Origin: Agreia sp. Leaf283 | GTDB lineage: Bacteria; Actinomycetota; Actinomycetes; Actinomycetales; Microbacteriaceae | Assembly (NCBI RefSeq): GCF_001422485.1 | Contig: NZ_LMNF01000001.1 | Span: forward strand, 317,900-381,899 | Direction of reading: 5' to 3' | Length of the DNA stretch: 64,000 nt | Shown: positions 52,767-62,045 of the stretch, piece by piece | How the letters are laid out: the number at the start of each line of letters is the position of its first letter | Numbering within the stretch: the stretch's first letter is position 1 | Program-made: the position numbers and the translations under genes | The notes under the pieces: model-generated | The model's database searches: none | The model's input: only the letters and a program-made list of their open reading frames with translations | What the model was told of the DNA's origin: nothing

Positions 52767-53792
52767 CTACTTCGGCGGAATGAGCGCCGCGAACTGCTCG
52801 GCCGAGTCGCTCTGGAAGGCCGACTTCACGGCCACGAAGGCATCCCAATCGACGTTCACGATCGACTGTCCGTCGCTGGATGTTCCGGTGCCGCTGGTCG
52901 GGGCGGTGAAGAACGACACATCGGTGGGGGTCACGTCGCGCAGCTCCACAGCGAGCTGGCCCACGTAGGCGGCGTCGAATCCGCTGTCGACCACGAGGTA
53001 GGGCGCGATGGCCGAGACGAGCCCGCCGAGGCGGCCGGGGTTCGTGAGGATGGCGGCGTTCATGACCTGGCTCATGACCCCCTTCGCGAACTCCTGCTGG
53101 TTGCGAGCCCGCTGAAAGTCACCGTCGTCGAAGGCGTAGCGCTCGCGCACGAAGGCGAGCGCCTCCTCGCCGTTCATGGCCTGCATACCCCGCTCGAAGC
53201 GGTGACCGGGCATCTTCGACGAGTCGAAGGGGATGGAGTTGTAGACATTCACCCCGCCGAGCGCGTCTGCCACACCGCGGAACCCCGCGAAGTCGACGAC
53301 CGCCACGTGGTCGATGCGGGCACCGATCATGCCCTCGATGGTCTGCACGGCCAGAGGCACTCCCCCGTAAGAGAGCGCGGCGTTGATCTTCGCCTCTCCG
53401 TAGCCGGGAATGTCGACCCAGCTGTCGCGCATGATCGACATCACGGTGATGTGCTGACGGTCGCCCGGAATGTGCACGACCATGATCGTGTCGGAACGCT
53501 GGCCCTCGAGGCCGTCGATCGACGTGTTGCCATCCCCACGCGTGTCGGAGCCGAGCACCAGGATGTTCTGGGCGGCCGGGGCAGCGGTCGGCGCCGGCGC
53601 CTCCGGCCGCACGTCGGCGGCGGGGAAGGCGTTGGCGAGCTTCACGGTCTTCTGATCCCAGGTCTGTCCGAGCTGCATGGCGTACGCGGCAGCCGACCCG
53701 CCTCCGACGAGTGCCAGCACGCCGATGATCACGGCAGTTGTTCTCCACGGATGGCGACGCACCCGTGTCGTCGCCGCTGTGTTCTTCGACAT
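52767..53792 (-). CDS. LCP (LytR-CpsA-Psr) family cell-wall glycopolymer ligase
   Basis: 341 residues. A cytoplasmic tail and one membrane helix (TTAVIIGVLALVGGGSAAAY) precede the LCP domain: NILVLGSDTR, RSDTIMVVHIPGDRQHITVM, IMRDSWVDIPGYGEAKINAA, IDHVAVVDFAGFRGVADALG, LAFVRERYAFDDGDFQRARN. The catalytic Arg/Asp set of LCP enzymes is present. They move lipid-linked glycans onto peptidoglycan or similar acceptors. GGAG precedes the ATG. Its place beside glycan genes suggests it attaches the locus product. Confidence 0.94.
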   Translation of the reverse strand: MSKNTAATTRVRRHPWRTTAVIIGVLALVGGGSAAAYAMQLGQTWDQKTVKLANAFPAADVRPEAPAPTAAPAAQNILVLGSDTRGDGNTSIDGLEGQRSDTIMVVHIPGDRQHITVMSIMRDSWVDIPGYGEAKINAALSYGGVPLAVQTIEGMIGARIDHVAVVDFAGFRGVADALGGVNVYNSIPFDSSKMPGHRFERGMQAMNGEEALAFVRERYAFDDGDFQRARNQQEFAKGVMSQVMNAAILTNPGRLGGLVSAIAPYLVVDSGFDAAYVGQLAVELRDVTPTDVSFFTAPTSGTGTSSDGQSIVNVDWDAFVAVKSAFQSDSAEQFAALIPPK

Positions 53793-53883
53793 GTCGCCAC
53801 TCCCCATAAAATGAATAATGCTCACTTTATGGTGAAGAACTGGGCGGCGCTACCCCCTCTCCGAGGGCCGAGGGCATATACGG

Positions 53884-53946
53884 AGAATGCCCCCGGCTTT
53901 TGCCGAGGGCACACACGCAGAATGCCCCCGGCTTTCGCCGAGGGCA
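53884..53946. repeat. Twin hairpin repeats
   Basis: The 28-bp AGAATGCCCCCGGCTTT(T/C)GCC... unit occurs at 53884-53911 and 53919-53946. Each folds as GCCC-CCGGC/GCCG-AGGGC. They lie between the LCP and LPNTG genes, downstream of the latter, in a 218-bp gap without a gene. Confidence 0.75.
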
Positions 53947-54010
53947 TTCCGTGTAAGACGCCTACAAGAAGCTATCCGAGTGTCGGTTCAAGACACCTTC
54001 CAGGCGTTTG

Positions 54011-54529
54011 CTAGACCGACGCCTTCTGGCGGCGAACGATGGTGAGAACCACGGTCAGAGCGATACCGAGAGCAAGAGCACCGGCAGCACCCCAGATGAT
54101 CAGCATCGGGGTCTCGAGACCCGTGTTGGGCAGAGCACCGTTCGAGCCCGAGCCCGAACCGCTTCCGGCACCAGAGTCAGTCGGAGCGACGGTCAGGGTG
54201 CCGACGGCAACCTTTCCGGAGACACCCGTGACGGTGATGGTGTACGTGCCCGGCTGGGTCGCCGAAGCCGTGTACTTGACGACGCCCGCGCTGTCTGCGG
54301 GGCGGGAGAAGGTCGTGACGACCTTGACGACACCGAGGGTGACGGCATCAGGAGCGGACGCGGTGGTCGGCTCGTTGGCGTCGAAGCCGGAGAACGTCAG
54401 GGTGACCGCCTGGCCAGGCGCGATGGTGACGTCGGAACCGTCGGTCGTTTCATAAGCATTCGCAGCCGTGGGTACAGCGAAAATTGCGAGAACTGCGAGC
54501 AAGCCTGTTGCTAAAGCCTTTTTGAACAT
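54011..54529 (-). CDS. Small cell-wall-anchored protein with LPNTG sorting signal
   Basis: 172 residues. Signal peptide MFKKALATGLLAVLAIFAVP with a cut after NAYA-like AANA; a ~95-residue beta-rich domain (APGQAVTLTFSGFDAN, GTYTITVTGVSGKVAVG); a Gly/Ser linker; then LPNTG, a helix (MLIIWGAAGALALGIALTVV) and RRQKASV. LPxTG proteins are joined to peptidoglycan by sortase. AT-rich sequence around the start differs from neighbours. GGGGGTAG precedes the ATG. Function unknown; no sortase gene in the window. Confidence 0.88.
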   Translation of the reverse strand: MFKKALATGLLAVLAIFAVPTAANAYETTDGSDVTIAPGQAVTLTFSGFDANEPTTASAPDAVTLGVVKVVTTFSRPADSAGVVKYTASATQPGTYTITVTGVSGKVAVGTLTVAPTDSGAGSGSGSGSNGALPNTGLETPMLIIWGAAGALALGIALTVVLTIVRRQKASV

Positions 54530-54611
54530 ATTGAAACTACCCCCAAAATAGTTTGTGAATTTTGCCGACACTGGCAGCCCGAGTGGGCATTTACCCCAGA
54601 TTGGGGTACTT

Positions 54612-56432
54612 CTACTGTAAGGCACTTTCACAGGCAAACTCAACCGTCGATGTTTCAAGGCTGTAAACAAGCGGTGTATGTTGCACAACCACCTCTTTCG
54701 ACTTCGCGTCTCCGCCAAGGAATTGGAACTGCAATGTGGTGCTTTCACCCGGTGCCAGCTCGATCTGCAGCTTGCTGAGTGTGTAACCCGAGTCAGATGC
54801 CGGGTGATACTGCCCCGCCGACCCGTCTCTGAGCACGCCCAAATTGTAGAGCCCGGGCGCGCCATAGACCGCGACGTTGGTCCGGATGCTGCCTACTGGA
54901 GCTCCGCTCGAGCCACCGCCCGTAACGTAGCTCGGAAGGATCGAAACCGCCTCGGCCGTCGTAGTGTTCGTCAGGGTGACGTTGATCGCGTAGTTCGGCA
55001 GACCGTCCTTTCGGCAGATCTTGCTAGACGTGGAAACTTGCACGTCCAAATACGGATCCATCTTTGCCGCAGTAGCGTCGTTGAAGTAGAGACCAAACGC
55101 CTGAGTCTCCGTGTCGCTTTGTGGGAGCGGACCGGAAAGTGTCGACTCGCTCAGAACTTTTTGATCCTCATCGTGTGCGCTCCAGATGAGCACTCGACTC
55201 TCCCCGCCAGCTTTGGCCAGAGCGGCCACGAGTTTTTTGGCGTCGACACCGCCGTCCGAGATCTTGTCGAACACAGTTGCTGTCGCTGCGGCGAAAAATT
55301 CATTCTGATCTGCCGGTTTTTCGAAGATCGAGTAGACGTCCTGGAGTAGAAGCTTTACGGCATTCTGGCTGTTCAGCTCCTGGCCTGTCGGAAGGGCGAC
55401 TGGTCCAGTCGCGTCGAGAAGGTACGAAAGCGCGATCGGATCAATGGATATCACGCCATCGACCTCGACTCCGAACTGTCGTTTCCACATTTCACGGGCA
55501 ATCTGGCCCGATAGCGCGAACTGCGGGGTGAAATTGATGTCTTGAATATATTCAGCAGTGTTGTTGCCATAAATGGCACGGGTTTCTACTGGCAACTCGA
55601 CGACTGGCCCATCGAACTTTGGAAAGTCAACTGTCGACGCCTGCTGAACGAGCGAGAATGAACCTCCGTCCGTTGTAACCAACGCCATGGCTCCAGTAAT
55701 GCCGCCAGTGGATCGGAGTTCAGCGTTGTTCTGGAACATGATGAGGTAGTTGCGGGGACCATCTGCACCCAGCATTGCAGGTATGAGCTGAGCAGCACCG
55801 TCTAGGGCACTGATGGCGGAAGATGCATCGCCCAAAAGGCTGTCGAGCTTCGACTGAGCATCTCTCAATGGGCCGACCACACCGTCCGTATTAATATCAT
55901 GGGTCTTATCTCTGGCATGCGCTACTGCATTGGCAGCGAGCCCCGTGCTTTGTTGCGCGTCGAGAATGGGCTGCACATCGATCTGACCCGCGTTCGGCCT
56001 GAAGCTATCGAGACTTAAGGTTCCCGCGATTTCAGATAGCGGGAGGATCGCACGTACGGACACGTCCTGCGTCACCTCGCTCAGTTGGCGCATCACCGAG
56101 AGGTTCTTGCCGGCCACAGGAACAAGTTCGGCTACGCGCCAAATCGGATCGCTGGTTAGGGACGCTGCGGAGTTGGCACGAGCCGCCAACGCTTGTCCCG
56201 TCTTGTAAGCCCCAGCTCCATCGCCCGCCACGATTTGCTGCTGAACGGTCGACGCGAGCGGAATCGCGGCCTCTAACTCGCCCTTTGCCAAATAGGCCCT
56301 AACTCCCACCCAGGCAGCAACGCCGACTACTACGAGAAGAACGACGGAGAGCGAAATTGCCCACCGACGCCGATTCATCGATCGGCGGCGACGGGATTGC
56401 CGACGATTACTGGACCGATCAGAGGGGGACAT
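54612..56432 (-). CDS. DUF4012-domain membrane protein
   Basis: About 606 residues from the ATG at 56432; an ATG 18 codons later at the basic stretch is possible. The basic N-terminus (RRQSRRRRSMNRRR) leads to one membrane helix (AISLSVVLLVVVGVAAWVG). The large extracellular part is DUF4012: MLGADGPRNYLIMFQNNAEL, RSTGGITGAMALV, NFTPQFALSGQIAREMW, VDGVISIDPIALSYLLDATG. Family members occur in actinobacterial glycan loci; role unknown. Base composition is lower in GC than the left part. Confidence 0.88.
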   Translation of the reverse strand: MSPSDRSSNRRQSRRRRSMNRRRWAISLSVVLLVVVGVAAWVGVRAYLAKGELEAAIPLASTVQQQIVAGDGAGAYKTGQALAARANSAASLTSDPIWRVAELVPVAGKNLSVMRQLSEVTQDVSVRAILPLSEIAGTLSLDSFRPNAGQIDVQPILDAQQSTGLAANAVAHARDKTHDINTDGVVGPLRDAQSKLDSLLGDASSAISALDGAAQLIPAMLGADGPRNYLIMFQNNAELRSTGGITGAMALVTTDGGSFSLVQQASTVDFPKFDGPVVELPVETRAIYGNNTAEYIQDINFTPQFALSGQIAREMWKRQFGVEVDGVISIDPIALSYLLDATGPVALPTGQELNSQNAVKLLLQDVYSIFEKPADQNEFFAAATATVFDKISDGGVDAKKLVAALAKAGGESRVLIWSAHDEDQKVLSESTLSGPLPQSDTETQAFGLYFNDATAAKMDPYLDVQVSTSSKICRKDGLPNYAINVTLTNTTTAEAVSILPSYVTGGGSSGAPVGSIRTNVAVYGAPGLYNLGVLRDGSAGQYHPASDSGYTLSKLQIELAPGESTTLQFQFLGGDAKSKEVVVQHTPLVYSLETSTVEFACESALQ

Positions 56433-56495
56433 GGGCAGATTCAATCACAGGATCCCACCGACGCCGCCGCGCCAACCTTGCGCGAGCTGACAACG

Positions 56496-57500
56496 CTATT
56501 GCCTCACGCTCTCGACGTGATCTCGGTACCACTCGATCGTCGAACGAAGTCCCTCTTTAAGGTCGATTTGCGCGGACCACCCTGCGTTATTGAGTTTTGT
56601 GACATCAAGAAGTTTTTGGGGAGTGCCGTCGGGCTTTGTGGCGTCCCACTCCGTTACGCCCTCGTAACCGACGACGCTCGCGATGGTTTCAGCAATTTCG
56701 CGAATGGTAACGTCGGATCCTGTTCCAACATTGACCTGTTGTGGACCGTCGTAATGCTCCAGCAGGTGCAGGCACGCGGCGGCCATATCGTCGACATGCA
56801 AAAATTCACGACGCGGGGTACCGGTACCCCAGTTGGTCACCACGTCTGCTCCGGACTTGACCGCCTCGTCATACCGTCGGATAAGGGCGGGAAGCACGTG
56901 TGAGCCTTGAGGCGAGAAGTTGTCGTTGGGGCCGTAGAGGTTCGTCGGCATGGCCGAAATCCACGGCAGCCCGTACTGTCGGCGGATCGCCTGGATCTGC
57001 ATGATGCCCGCGATCTTCGCAATCGCATAGGCGTCGTTCGTCGGCTCGAGGTGGCCGGTCAGCAGGCTGTCCTCGGGTATCGGCTGCGGAGCGAACTTGG
57101 GGTAGATGCACGAAGAGCCCAGAAAGAGCAGACGTTGGGTGTCGTACTTGAGCGCTGCGTCAAGCACATTCACCTGGATGCGCAGGTTGTCGCTCAGAAA
57201 GTCGACGGGGTAGGTGCTATTAGCAAGGATTCCCCCGACTTTCGCCGCAGCCAGAACCACATACCTCGGTCTGGTCTGCTCGAAGAACTCGAAGACGGCA
57301 TCCCTGTTCATCAGATCGAGTTCGGACGAGCTACGACCGACCAGATCGGTGAACCCTTCGTTCTCGAGTGCGCGCCAGATCGCCGAACCCACCAGACCGC
57401 GATGACCGGCGACGTAGAACCGGGCCGAACGATCGAGCGGTGCGGGCTCGAACGCGACGGCGTCGCGCTCGTCCAAAACTTTCTGCAGTGCTGCTGACAT
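56496..57500 (-). CDS. fcl: GDP-L-fucose synthase
   Basis: 334 residues. Epimerase/reductase finishing GDP-fucose synthesis: FYVAGHRGLVGSAIWRALEN, VVLAAAKVGGILANSTYPVD, FLGSSCIYPKFAPQPIPEDS (active-site Cys/Ser), PTNDAYAIAKIAGI (Tyr-x3-Lys), MPTNLYGPNDNFSPQGSHVL, RREFLHVDDMAAACL. A ~25-residue N-terminal extension precedes the Rossmann fold. The ATG lies 2 bp after the gmd stop, so the two are coupled. Confidence 0.95.
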   Translation of the reverse strand: MSAALQKVLDERDAVAFEPAPLDRSARFYVAGHRGLVGSAIWRALENEGFTDLVGRSSSELDLMNRDAVFEFFEQTRPRYVVLAAAKVGGILANSTYPVDFLSDNLRIQVNVLDAALKYDTQRLLFLGSSCIYPKFAPQPIPEDSLLTGHLEPTNDAYAIAKIAGIMQIQAIRRQYGLPWISAMPTNLYGPNDNFSPQGSHVLPALIRRYDEAVKSGADVVTNWGTGTPRREFLHVDDMAAACLHLLEHYDGPQQVNVGTGSDVTIREIAETIASVVGYEGVTEWDATKPDGTPQKLLDVTKLNNAGWSAQIDLKEGLRSTIEWYRDHVESVRQ

Positions 57501-57502
57501 GG

Positions 57503-58534
57503 CTACTTCGTCCCCCAGCTCTCGAGGTAGACCTTGTCGACATAGTGCTTCCCCGGCGAGGCGAGCGCCGCGATGTCGGCGTCGACCATGATCCGGGCGA
57601 GTTCGGCGGTATCCACCGTCGCCTTCCACCCGAGCTTTGCCTCCGCTTTCGACGCGTCGCCGATCAATGCGTCGACCTCCGTCGGACGAAGGTATCGCTC
57701 GTCGAATTTGACGTGGTCCTCCCAGTTGAGGCCCGCGTGCGAGAAGGCGGTCTCGAGGAACGTCCGCACGGTGAAGTTGCCGCCCGTCGCCAGAACGAAG
57801 TCGTCGGGCTCATCGACCTGCAGCATCCGCCACATGCCTTCCACGTACTCCGCCGCGTATCCCCAGTCCCGAATCGAGTCGAGGTTGCCGAGGTAGACGC
57901 TGTCCTGGGTGCCTGCCTTGATGGCGGCAACGGCGCGGGTTATCTTGCGCGTCACGAAGGTCTCGCCGCGACGCGGCGACTCGTGGTTGAAGAGGATGCC
58001 GTTGACCGCGAACATGTCGTAGGCCTCGCGGTAGTTCTTGGTGATCCAGAAGCTGTAGAGCTTGGCCGCGCCGTACGGCGAGCGCGGATAGAACGGGGTG
58101 GTCTCGTTCTGCGGCGGCGGCGTGGCACCGTACAGTTCCGACGATGACGCCTGGTAGAACCGGGTCTTGATTCCCGACAGTCGAACGGCCTCCAGAAGCC
58201 GGATCGTTCCGGTGCCCGTGGTGTCGGCCGTGTGCTCGGGCTCGTCGAATGAGACCCGCACATGCGACTGGGCAGCCAGGTTGTAGACCTCGTCTGGCCG
58301 GATCTGCGAGAGCAGCGTGACGAGACGCGACCCATCGCTCAGGTCGCCGTAGTGCAGGAACAGCTTCGCGGCAGGGTCGTGCGGGTCGAGGTAGAGGTGG
58401 TCGATACGAGCGGTGTTGAACGTCGAAGAACGGCGGATCAGGCCGTGGACCTCGTAGCCCTTGCTGAGGAGCAACTCAGCGAGGTACGAGCCGTCTTGCC
58501 CCGTGATGCCCGTAATAAACGCTTTCTTTTGCAC
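57503..58534 (-). CDS. gmd: GDP-mannose 4,6-dehydratase
   Basis: 343 residues. Converts GDP-mannose to GDP-4-keto-6-deoxymannose. [20 protein letters not shown] (NADP loop), [77 protein letters not shown] (Tyr-x3-Lys), [23 protein letters not shown] start with GGGGGAG 6 nt upstream. Forms the GDP-fucose module with fcl. Confidence 0.97.
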   Translation of the reverse strand: MQKKAFITGITGQDGSYLAELLLSKGYEVHGLIRRSSTFNTARIDHLYLDPHDPAAKLFLHYGDLSDGSRLVTLLSQIRPDEVYNLAAQSHVRVSFDEPEHTADTTGTGTIRLLEAVRLSGIKTRFYQASSSELYGATPPPQNETTPFYPRSPYGAAKLYSFWITKNYREAYDMFAVNGILFNHESPRRGETFVTRKITRAVAAIKAGTQDSVYLGNLDSIRDWGYAAEYVEGMWRMLQVDEPDDFVLATGGNFTVRTFLETAFSHAGLNWEDHVKFDERYLRPTEVDALIGDASKAEAKLGWKATVDTAELARIMVDADIAALASPGKHYVDKVYLESWGTK

Positions 58535-58793
58535 GAATTCTCCCCCAGGAATAATTGACAGCCGACGTCTCGAACTTTAAGTGGCCCACAGTCGACATCC
58601 ACGCGGATTTACTCTACTGGCCCTCCGGCGTGCGCTAATGAGCGTCCACGTTTCGAAGTTGTTAACTCGATGTGTCGGTATGTGCTGGGGTGCGAGAAAG
58701 GGCCGCTTTAGAGTATTTGGCTTTATTCGCACGATATATGCTCGTCTCGACGAGGGCCTGCGGGCCTCGGTCAACGATTCGGGGGAAATCGAA
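58535..58793. other. Divergent intergenic region of the glycan genes
   Basis: 259 bp without a gene, AT-richer than the window average. A TATATGCTC stretch near 58734 and TTGTTAAC near 58660 could belong to promoters, but I cannot fix -35/-10 pairs. A purine-rich GGGGGA near 58782 is the binding site of the next gene. Confidence 0.4.
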
Positions 58794-59594
58794 ATGACAC
58801 GTAAAAGTTCAAAGTTCGGAGAGCAGTCGTCGACCGATCCGTTCCATCGAATTTTAGTTGGGGGCGTTCCGTTTGCATGCACGAACCCGTCTGAGGCCTC
58901 AGCTTGGTTCCTGAATCGCGCTCAAACGGGGGCGTCCGAAGCAATCTCGGTGAGGCTCTCGAACGCCTACTGTCTCGCTCTGACATCGGAGAATCCAGAG
59001 TACGCTCGCCTACTCAGCGAGAAGGGCTTGAACCTTCCCGATGGCTATCCAGTCGCGAAGTTGATGAAATGGAAGACAGTCGCGCGAGGCCTGCGACCCG
59101 AGCGAGTTCGAGGGCCCTCATTCTTCGTTGACGTTCTGGCGAAGAGTCAGACGACTAACACACGGCACTTTTTTCTAGGTTCAGCCCCCTCGACCCTTCA
59201 GAAACTTCGAAATGAGGTTTCTACACGCTTCCCTGGGGTGATCGTCGCCGGCTCATATTCGCCACCCTTCGCCGAGGTCGACGAGGCATACCTAGCGAAC
59301 ATAGAGAAACACGTTCTCGTTGAATCGCCTGATGTTATCTGGGTCGGCCTCGGCACGCCTAAACAAGACTTTGTCGCCCAAGCCTTGACTGATCGATTAG
59401 GTATCACGACAGCTGGGGTGGGCGCAGCATTTGATTTTGTTGCTGGCACGGTCAGCGAGGCTCCCGTGTGGGTGCAAAAGAGCGGTTTCGAATGGTTCTA
59501 TCGTTTCATTGCAGAGCCCCGTCGGTTGTGGAAGCGCTACCTGTTCGGCAATGCAAAATTCCTTCGTGTTGCGCTTTTCCAGAGGAGTAGGTGA
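58794..59594 (+). CDS. WecG/TagA/CpsF-family glycosyltransferase
   Basis: 266 residues. The family features are visible: ILVGGVPFACTNPSEASAWF, SNAYCLALTSENPEYARLLS, NLPDGYPVAKLM (catalytic region with D-G), RVRGPSFFVDVL, FFLGSAPSTLQKL, SPDVIWVGLGTPKQDFVAQA and GVGAAFDFVAG. Such enzymes add the second sugar to a lipid-linked unit. ATG at 58794 with GGGGGA upstream. Overlong upstream readings lack support. AT-rich codons suggest transfer. Confidence 0.92.
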   Translation: MTRKSSKFGEQSSTDPFHRILVGGVPFACTNPSEASAWFLNRAQTGASEAISVRLSNAYCLALTSENPEYARLLSEKGLNLPDGYPVAKLMKWKTVARGLRPERVRGPSFFVDVLAKSQTTNTRHFFLGSAPSTLQKLRNEVSTRFPGVIVAGSYSPPFAEVDEAYLANIEKHVLVESPDVIWVGLGTPKQDFVAQALTDRLGITTAGVGAAFDFVAGTVSEAPVWVQKSGFEWFYRFIAEPRRLWKRYLFGNAKFLRVALFQRSR

Positions 59595-59601
59595 GTCGCG
59601 G

Positions 59602-60720
59602 ATGTCGATGTCTGCCACGGACTCACACATCCCCGCCACCCCAAAGCGATCGGTCCTGTTCGTCACACCGAACCTTGAGGACAACTCAACAGGGAGAACG
59701 TACTCTCTGTGGCTGTTGGCAAACGCACTCGGGTGGTCGTCGAAGGTCATCTCCTTTAGGGGCGAATCGGTCTGGACTCCGCTACTCGATTCAGAATTTG
59801 CAGCCGCATGCTCGAAGATCGGAATCTCGTCCCGTTCTGAGCAGGCCAAGTATTTATCGCGGGTGGCCTCCGAGTACGACGTGGTAGTCGCGGTAAAGCC
59901 GCTCAGAGATTCATTCGGAATCGCCATCTCCGCCCTCAAGATCAAGCCGTTTCCTCTTGTGGTCGATATTGACGATCCCGACATAGAAGCCCGCCTGGCG
60001 TGGAAGCCTCTCTGGCGAGCGGTGGCGTGGCGTATCCGTTTCTTCAGATACTGGGTCTCTATTCGAAACCCGCCGGCGATCCACGACAAAGCCGAAGTCA
60101 TCGTCAGCAACCCCACGCTTCAGAAGAAGTACGGCGGCGCTCTTGTTCCACACGCACGCACTGACACGTTCGCCGGAGCAACCCACGCCAGCGATCAACC
60201 GAAAGTTGCTTTCGTCGGTACAACGCGCGCCCACAAAGGCGTTGATATTCTCCGACAGGCCGTAGCACTCACGTCTGACGCAGGATTTACGATCGGCATC
60301 ACAGCGGATGCTCCGCCTGACGCAAAGCCTTGGGAGTCGTGGATCGGACGGGTTCCGTTCGAGAAGGGCCTGGAGTTCGTTGCAGAGGCCGACATTGTTG
60401 TAATTCCCAGCCGCCGGAACGACAACTCAATCGGTCAATTGCCCGTAAAGCTCGTCGACGCAATGCTTCTAGGACGAGCGGTGGTTGTAACGGACGTAGA
60501 CCCTCTCCCGTGGGCAGTGGGTGAAAATGGGATTGTCGTTGAGGGCAGCCCGGAGGCTATCGCCACAGCTCTGTTGGCTCTCAAAGATCCAACAACGCGT
60601 GCTCGTCTCGGTACGGCGATGCGCGATCGCGCACTCGAACTCTTCATCGTCGAACGAATTTCGCCCGCTTTTGAAGGCGCGTGTTTGGCTGCCGTCTCCC
60701 GAGTGTCACATCGCCCTTAG
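59602..60720 (+). CDS. Glycosyltransferase family 4 (GT-B) protein
   Basis: 372 residues. N-terminal domain SVLFVTPNLEDNSTGRTYSL, linker, C-terminal KVAFVGTTRAHKGVDILRQA, EKGLEFVAEADIVVIPSRRN (donor loop), and PVKLVDAMLLGRAVVVTDVD with the E-x7-E position replaced by D, common in some. GGAGTAGG precedes the ATG; begins 7 bp after the previous gene. Adds a sugar of the repeat unit; donor unknown. Confidence 0.88.
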   Translation: MSMSATDSHIPATPKRSVLFVTPNLEDNSTGRTYSLWLLANALGWSSKVISFRGESVWTPLLDSEFAAACSKIGISSRSEQAKYLSRVASEYDVVVAVKPLRDSFGIAISALKIKPFPLVVDIDDPDIEARLAWKPLWRAVAWRIRFFRYWVSIRNPPAIHDKAEVIVSNPTLQKKYGGALVPHARTDTFAGATHASDQPKVAFVGTTRAHKGVDILRQAVALTSDAGFTIGITADAPPDAKPWESWIGRVPFEKGLEFVAEADIVVIPSRRNDNSIGQLPVKLVDAMLLGRAVVVTDVDPLPWAVGENGIVVEGSPEAIATALLALKDPTTRARLGTAMRDRALELFIVERISPAFEGACLAAVSRVSHRP

Positions 60721-60727
60721 TTGCCCT

Positions 60728-61990
60728 TCAGCCAAGCGGGCGGAGAACTTGGTGGATACGGTTCGGCAATGATCGTCTGCGCCTCATAATGGACTCGCTG
60801 ACGGCCGCCCTTTCAGAGACAAGGGGACCCCTGGGCCGCTGTTCCAAAGCAGCAGACGCGGCCAGTTTTGCGCTACGGTCCGCCATCTCGGCCAGCTCCA
60901 TCGCGCGGCCGGATGCGATAGATCGGGGGCTTTCCAAGAGCGCGCTTTCAATCGCTGCGTCGACATCCGACATCGCCACGCCTACTGGCATGGTCTCCTG
61001 CCACGTTGTGGCATACCTAACCAGCTTGTCCAACTCCAGTGCAACGCGGGGCGTGTCAAACGAGGAGGAGATGATCAGACCATGAAGAGACGTTCCCACC
61101 CATAGTCCACAGGTCGCAATCTCTCGGAGCTTTTCCAACGGCATGAGCGTCCTTGATACTTCGATGCTGCGATTCGGTGCGATGCGGTTGAAATGCAGCG
61201 CCACTTCTTCATACAGCTCTATCGAGTCGTGACCACGAGCGTTGCCTGCGCTGAAGAGCCGAAGTCGAAAATTCTCCAACTGTTTGCTCTTCGCAAGAGT
61301 CGCAGCGAACTCTTCGGCTCCCAACGAGGCAAGCACTTTTGCCTTGACCTGGATCAGAGCGACGTCCGAATCTCGGGGTCCAAAATGGTCCACGGTCAAA
61401 CCGTAGGAATGAACGAGGTCGGGTGCCAGCTCGTGTTGGATCGAATTCTTGGTCAGCACGTCGCTCGACTCTTTGTCCCTGACAGAGACGTAACTGGCTT
61501 CCTGAATAGCACCCCACGTTTCGTCGCGCCGCGATCCAAACAGATTGCGCATGCCGCTAAGACCCACTGAGTTCACCACCAAATTGGAACCCATCGTGCT
61601 GACACGAGAGGACGGTCGGGGCAGGTAGGGCGACGCGGCAACTGTCATTCCCGACACACGCTCCAGCTCTGCGATCCGTGCCTTCGGGCTGAGGGCAAGA
61701 AATTTCTCGTAGTCGTCTTCAGCAGCTGACATCCGATACGCGTCGGCCACCGTAGTTCCTCCCACCTCACCGCCGACTACCCAGATCGCGTCAAACGCCT
61801 TATCTCTCACTGTCTCGGCGAAAGCCGGGATGTTTTGACCGAGGGTTTCCATCATGTCGCCACTGAACGGCGCGACTGCGGTCGTCTGGGCATTGATCAT
61901 GTAGTCACGAGTACGAAGCAGAAAGAGTAGATCACCAAAGTTCTCTCGCTCGTAGGCTCCAACTAGAAGAACCTGTGTATTTGTCGTCAT
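60728..61990 (-). CDS. Polysaccharide pyruvyl transferase family protein
   Basis: 420 residues from the ATG at 61990 (GGAGTTC upstream; an adjacent ATG at 61993 is possible). QVLLVGAYERENFGDLLFLL is the family N-terminus, FDAIWVVGGEVGG the middle motif, SYVSVRDKESSDVL and ELAPDLVHSYGL the donor region, and LWVGTSLHGLIISSSFDTPR the conserved C-terminal motif. It would add pyruvate ketals to a sugar, giving negative charge. It overlaps none of its neighbours except its 5' end near the flippase. Confidence 0.9.
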   Translation of the reverse strand: MTTNTQVLLVGAYERENFGDLLFLLRTRDYMINAQTTAVAPFSGDMMETLGQNIPAFAETVRDKAFDAIWVVGGEVGGTTVADAYRMSAAEDDYEKFLALSPKARIAELERVSGMTVAASPYLPRPSSRVSTMGSNLVVNSVGLSGMRNLFGSRRDETWGAIQEASYVSVRDKESSDVLTKNSIQHELAPDLVHSYGLTVDHFGPRDSDVALIQVKAKVLASLGAEEFAATLAKSKQLENFRLRLFSAGNARGHDSIELYEEVALHFNRIAPNRSIEVSRTLMPLEKLREIATCGLWVGTSLHGLIISSSFDTPRVALELDKLVRYATTWQETMPVGVAMSDVDAAIESALLESPRSIASGRAMELAEMADRSAKLAASAALEQRPRGPLVSERAAVSESIMRRRRSLPNRIHQVLRPLG

Positions 61991-62045
61991 CATGAACTCC
62001 AAGTTAGATATCGGCCAATTCGAGTTGGATAGTGCAATTTGATCC

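Noticed and set aside
53884-53946. Intrinsic terminators for the LPNTG gene
   Set aside because: The twin hairpins lack T-runs; kept only as repeats.
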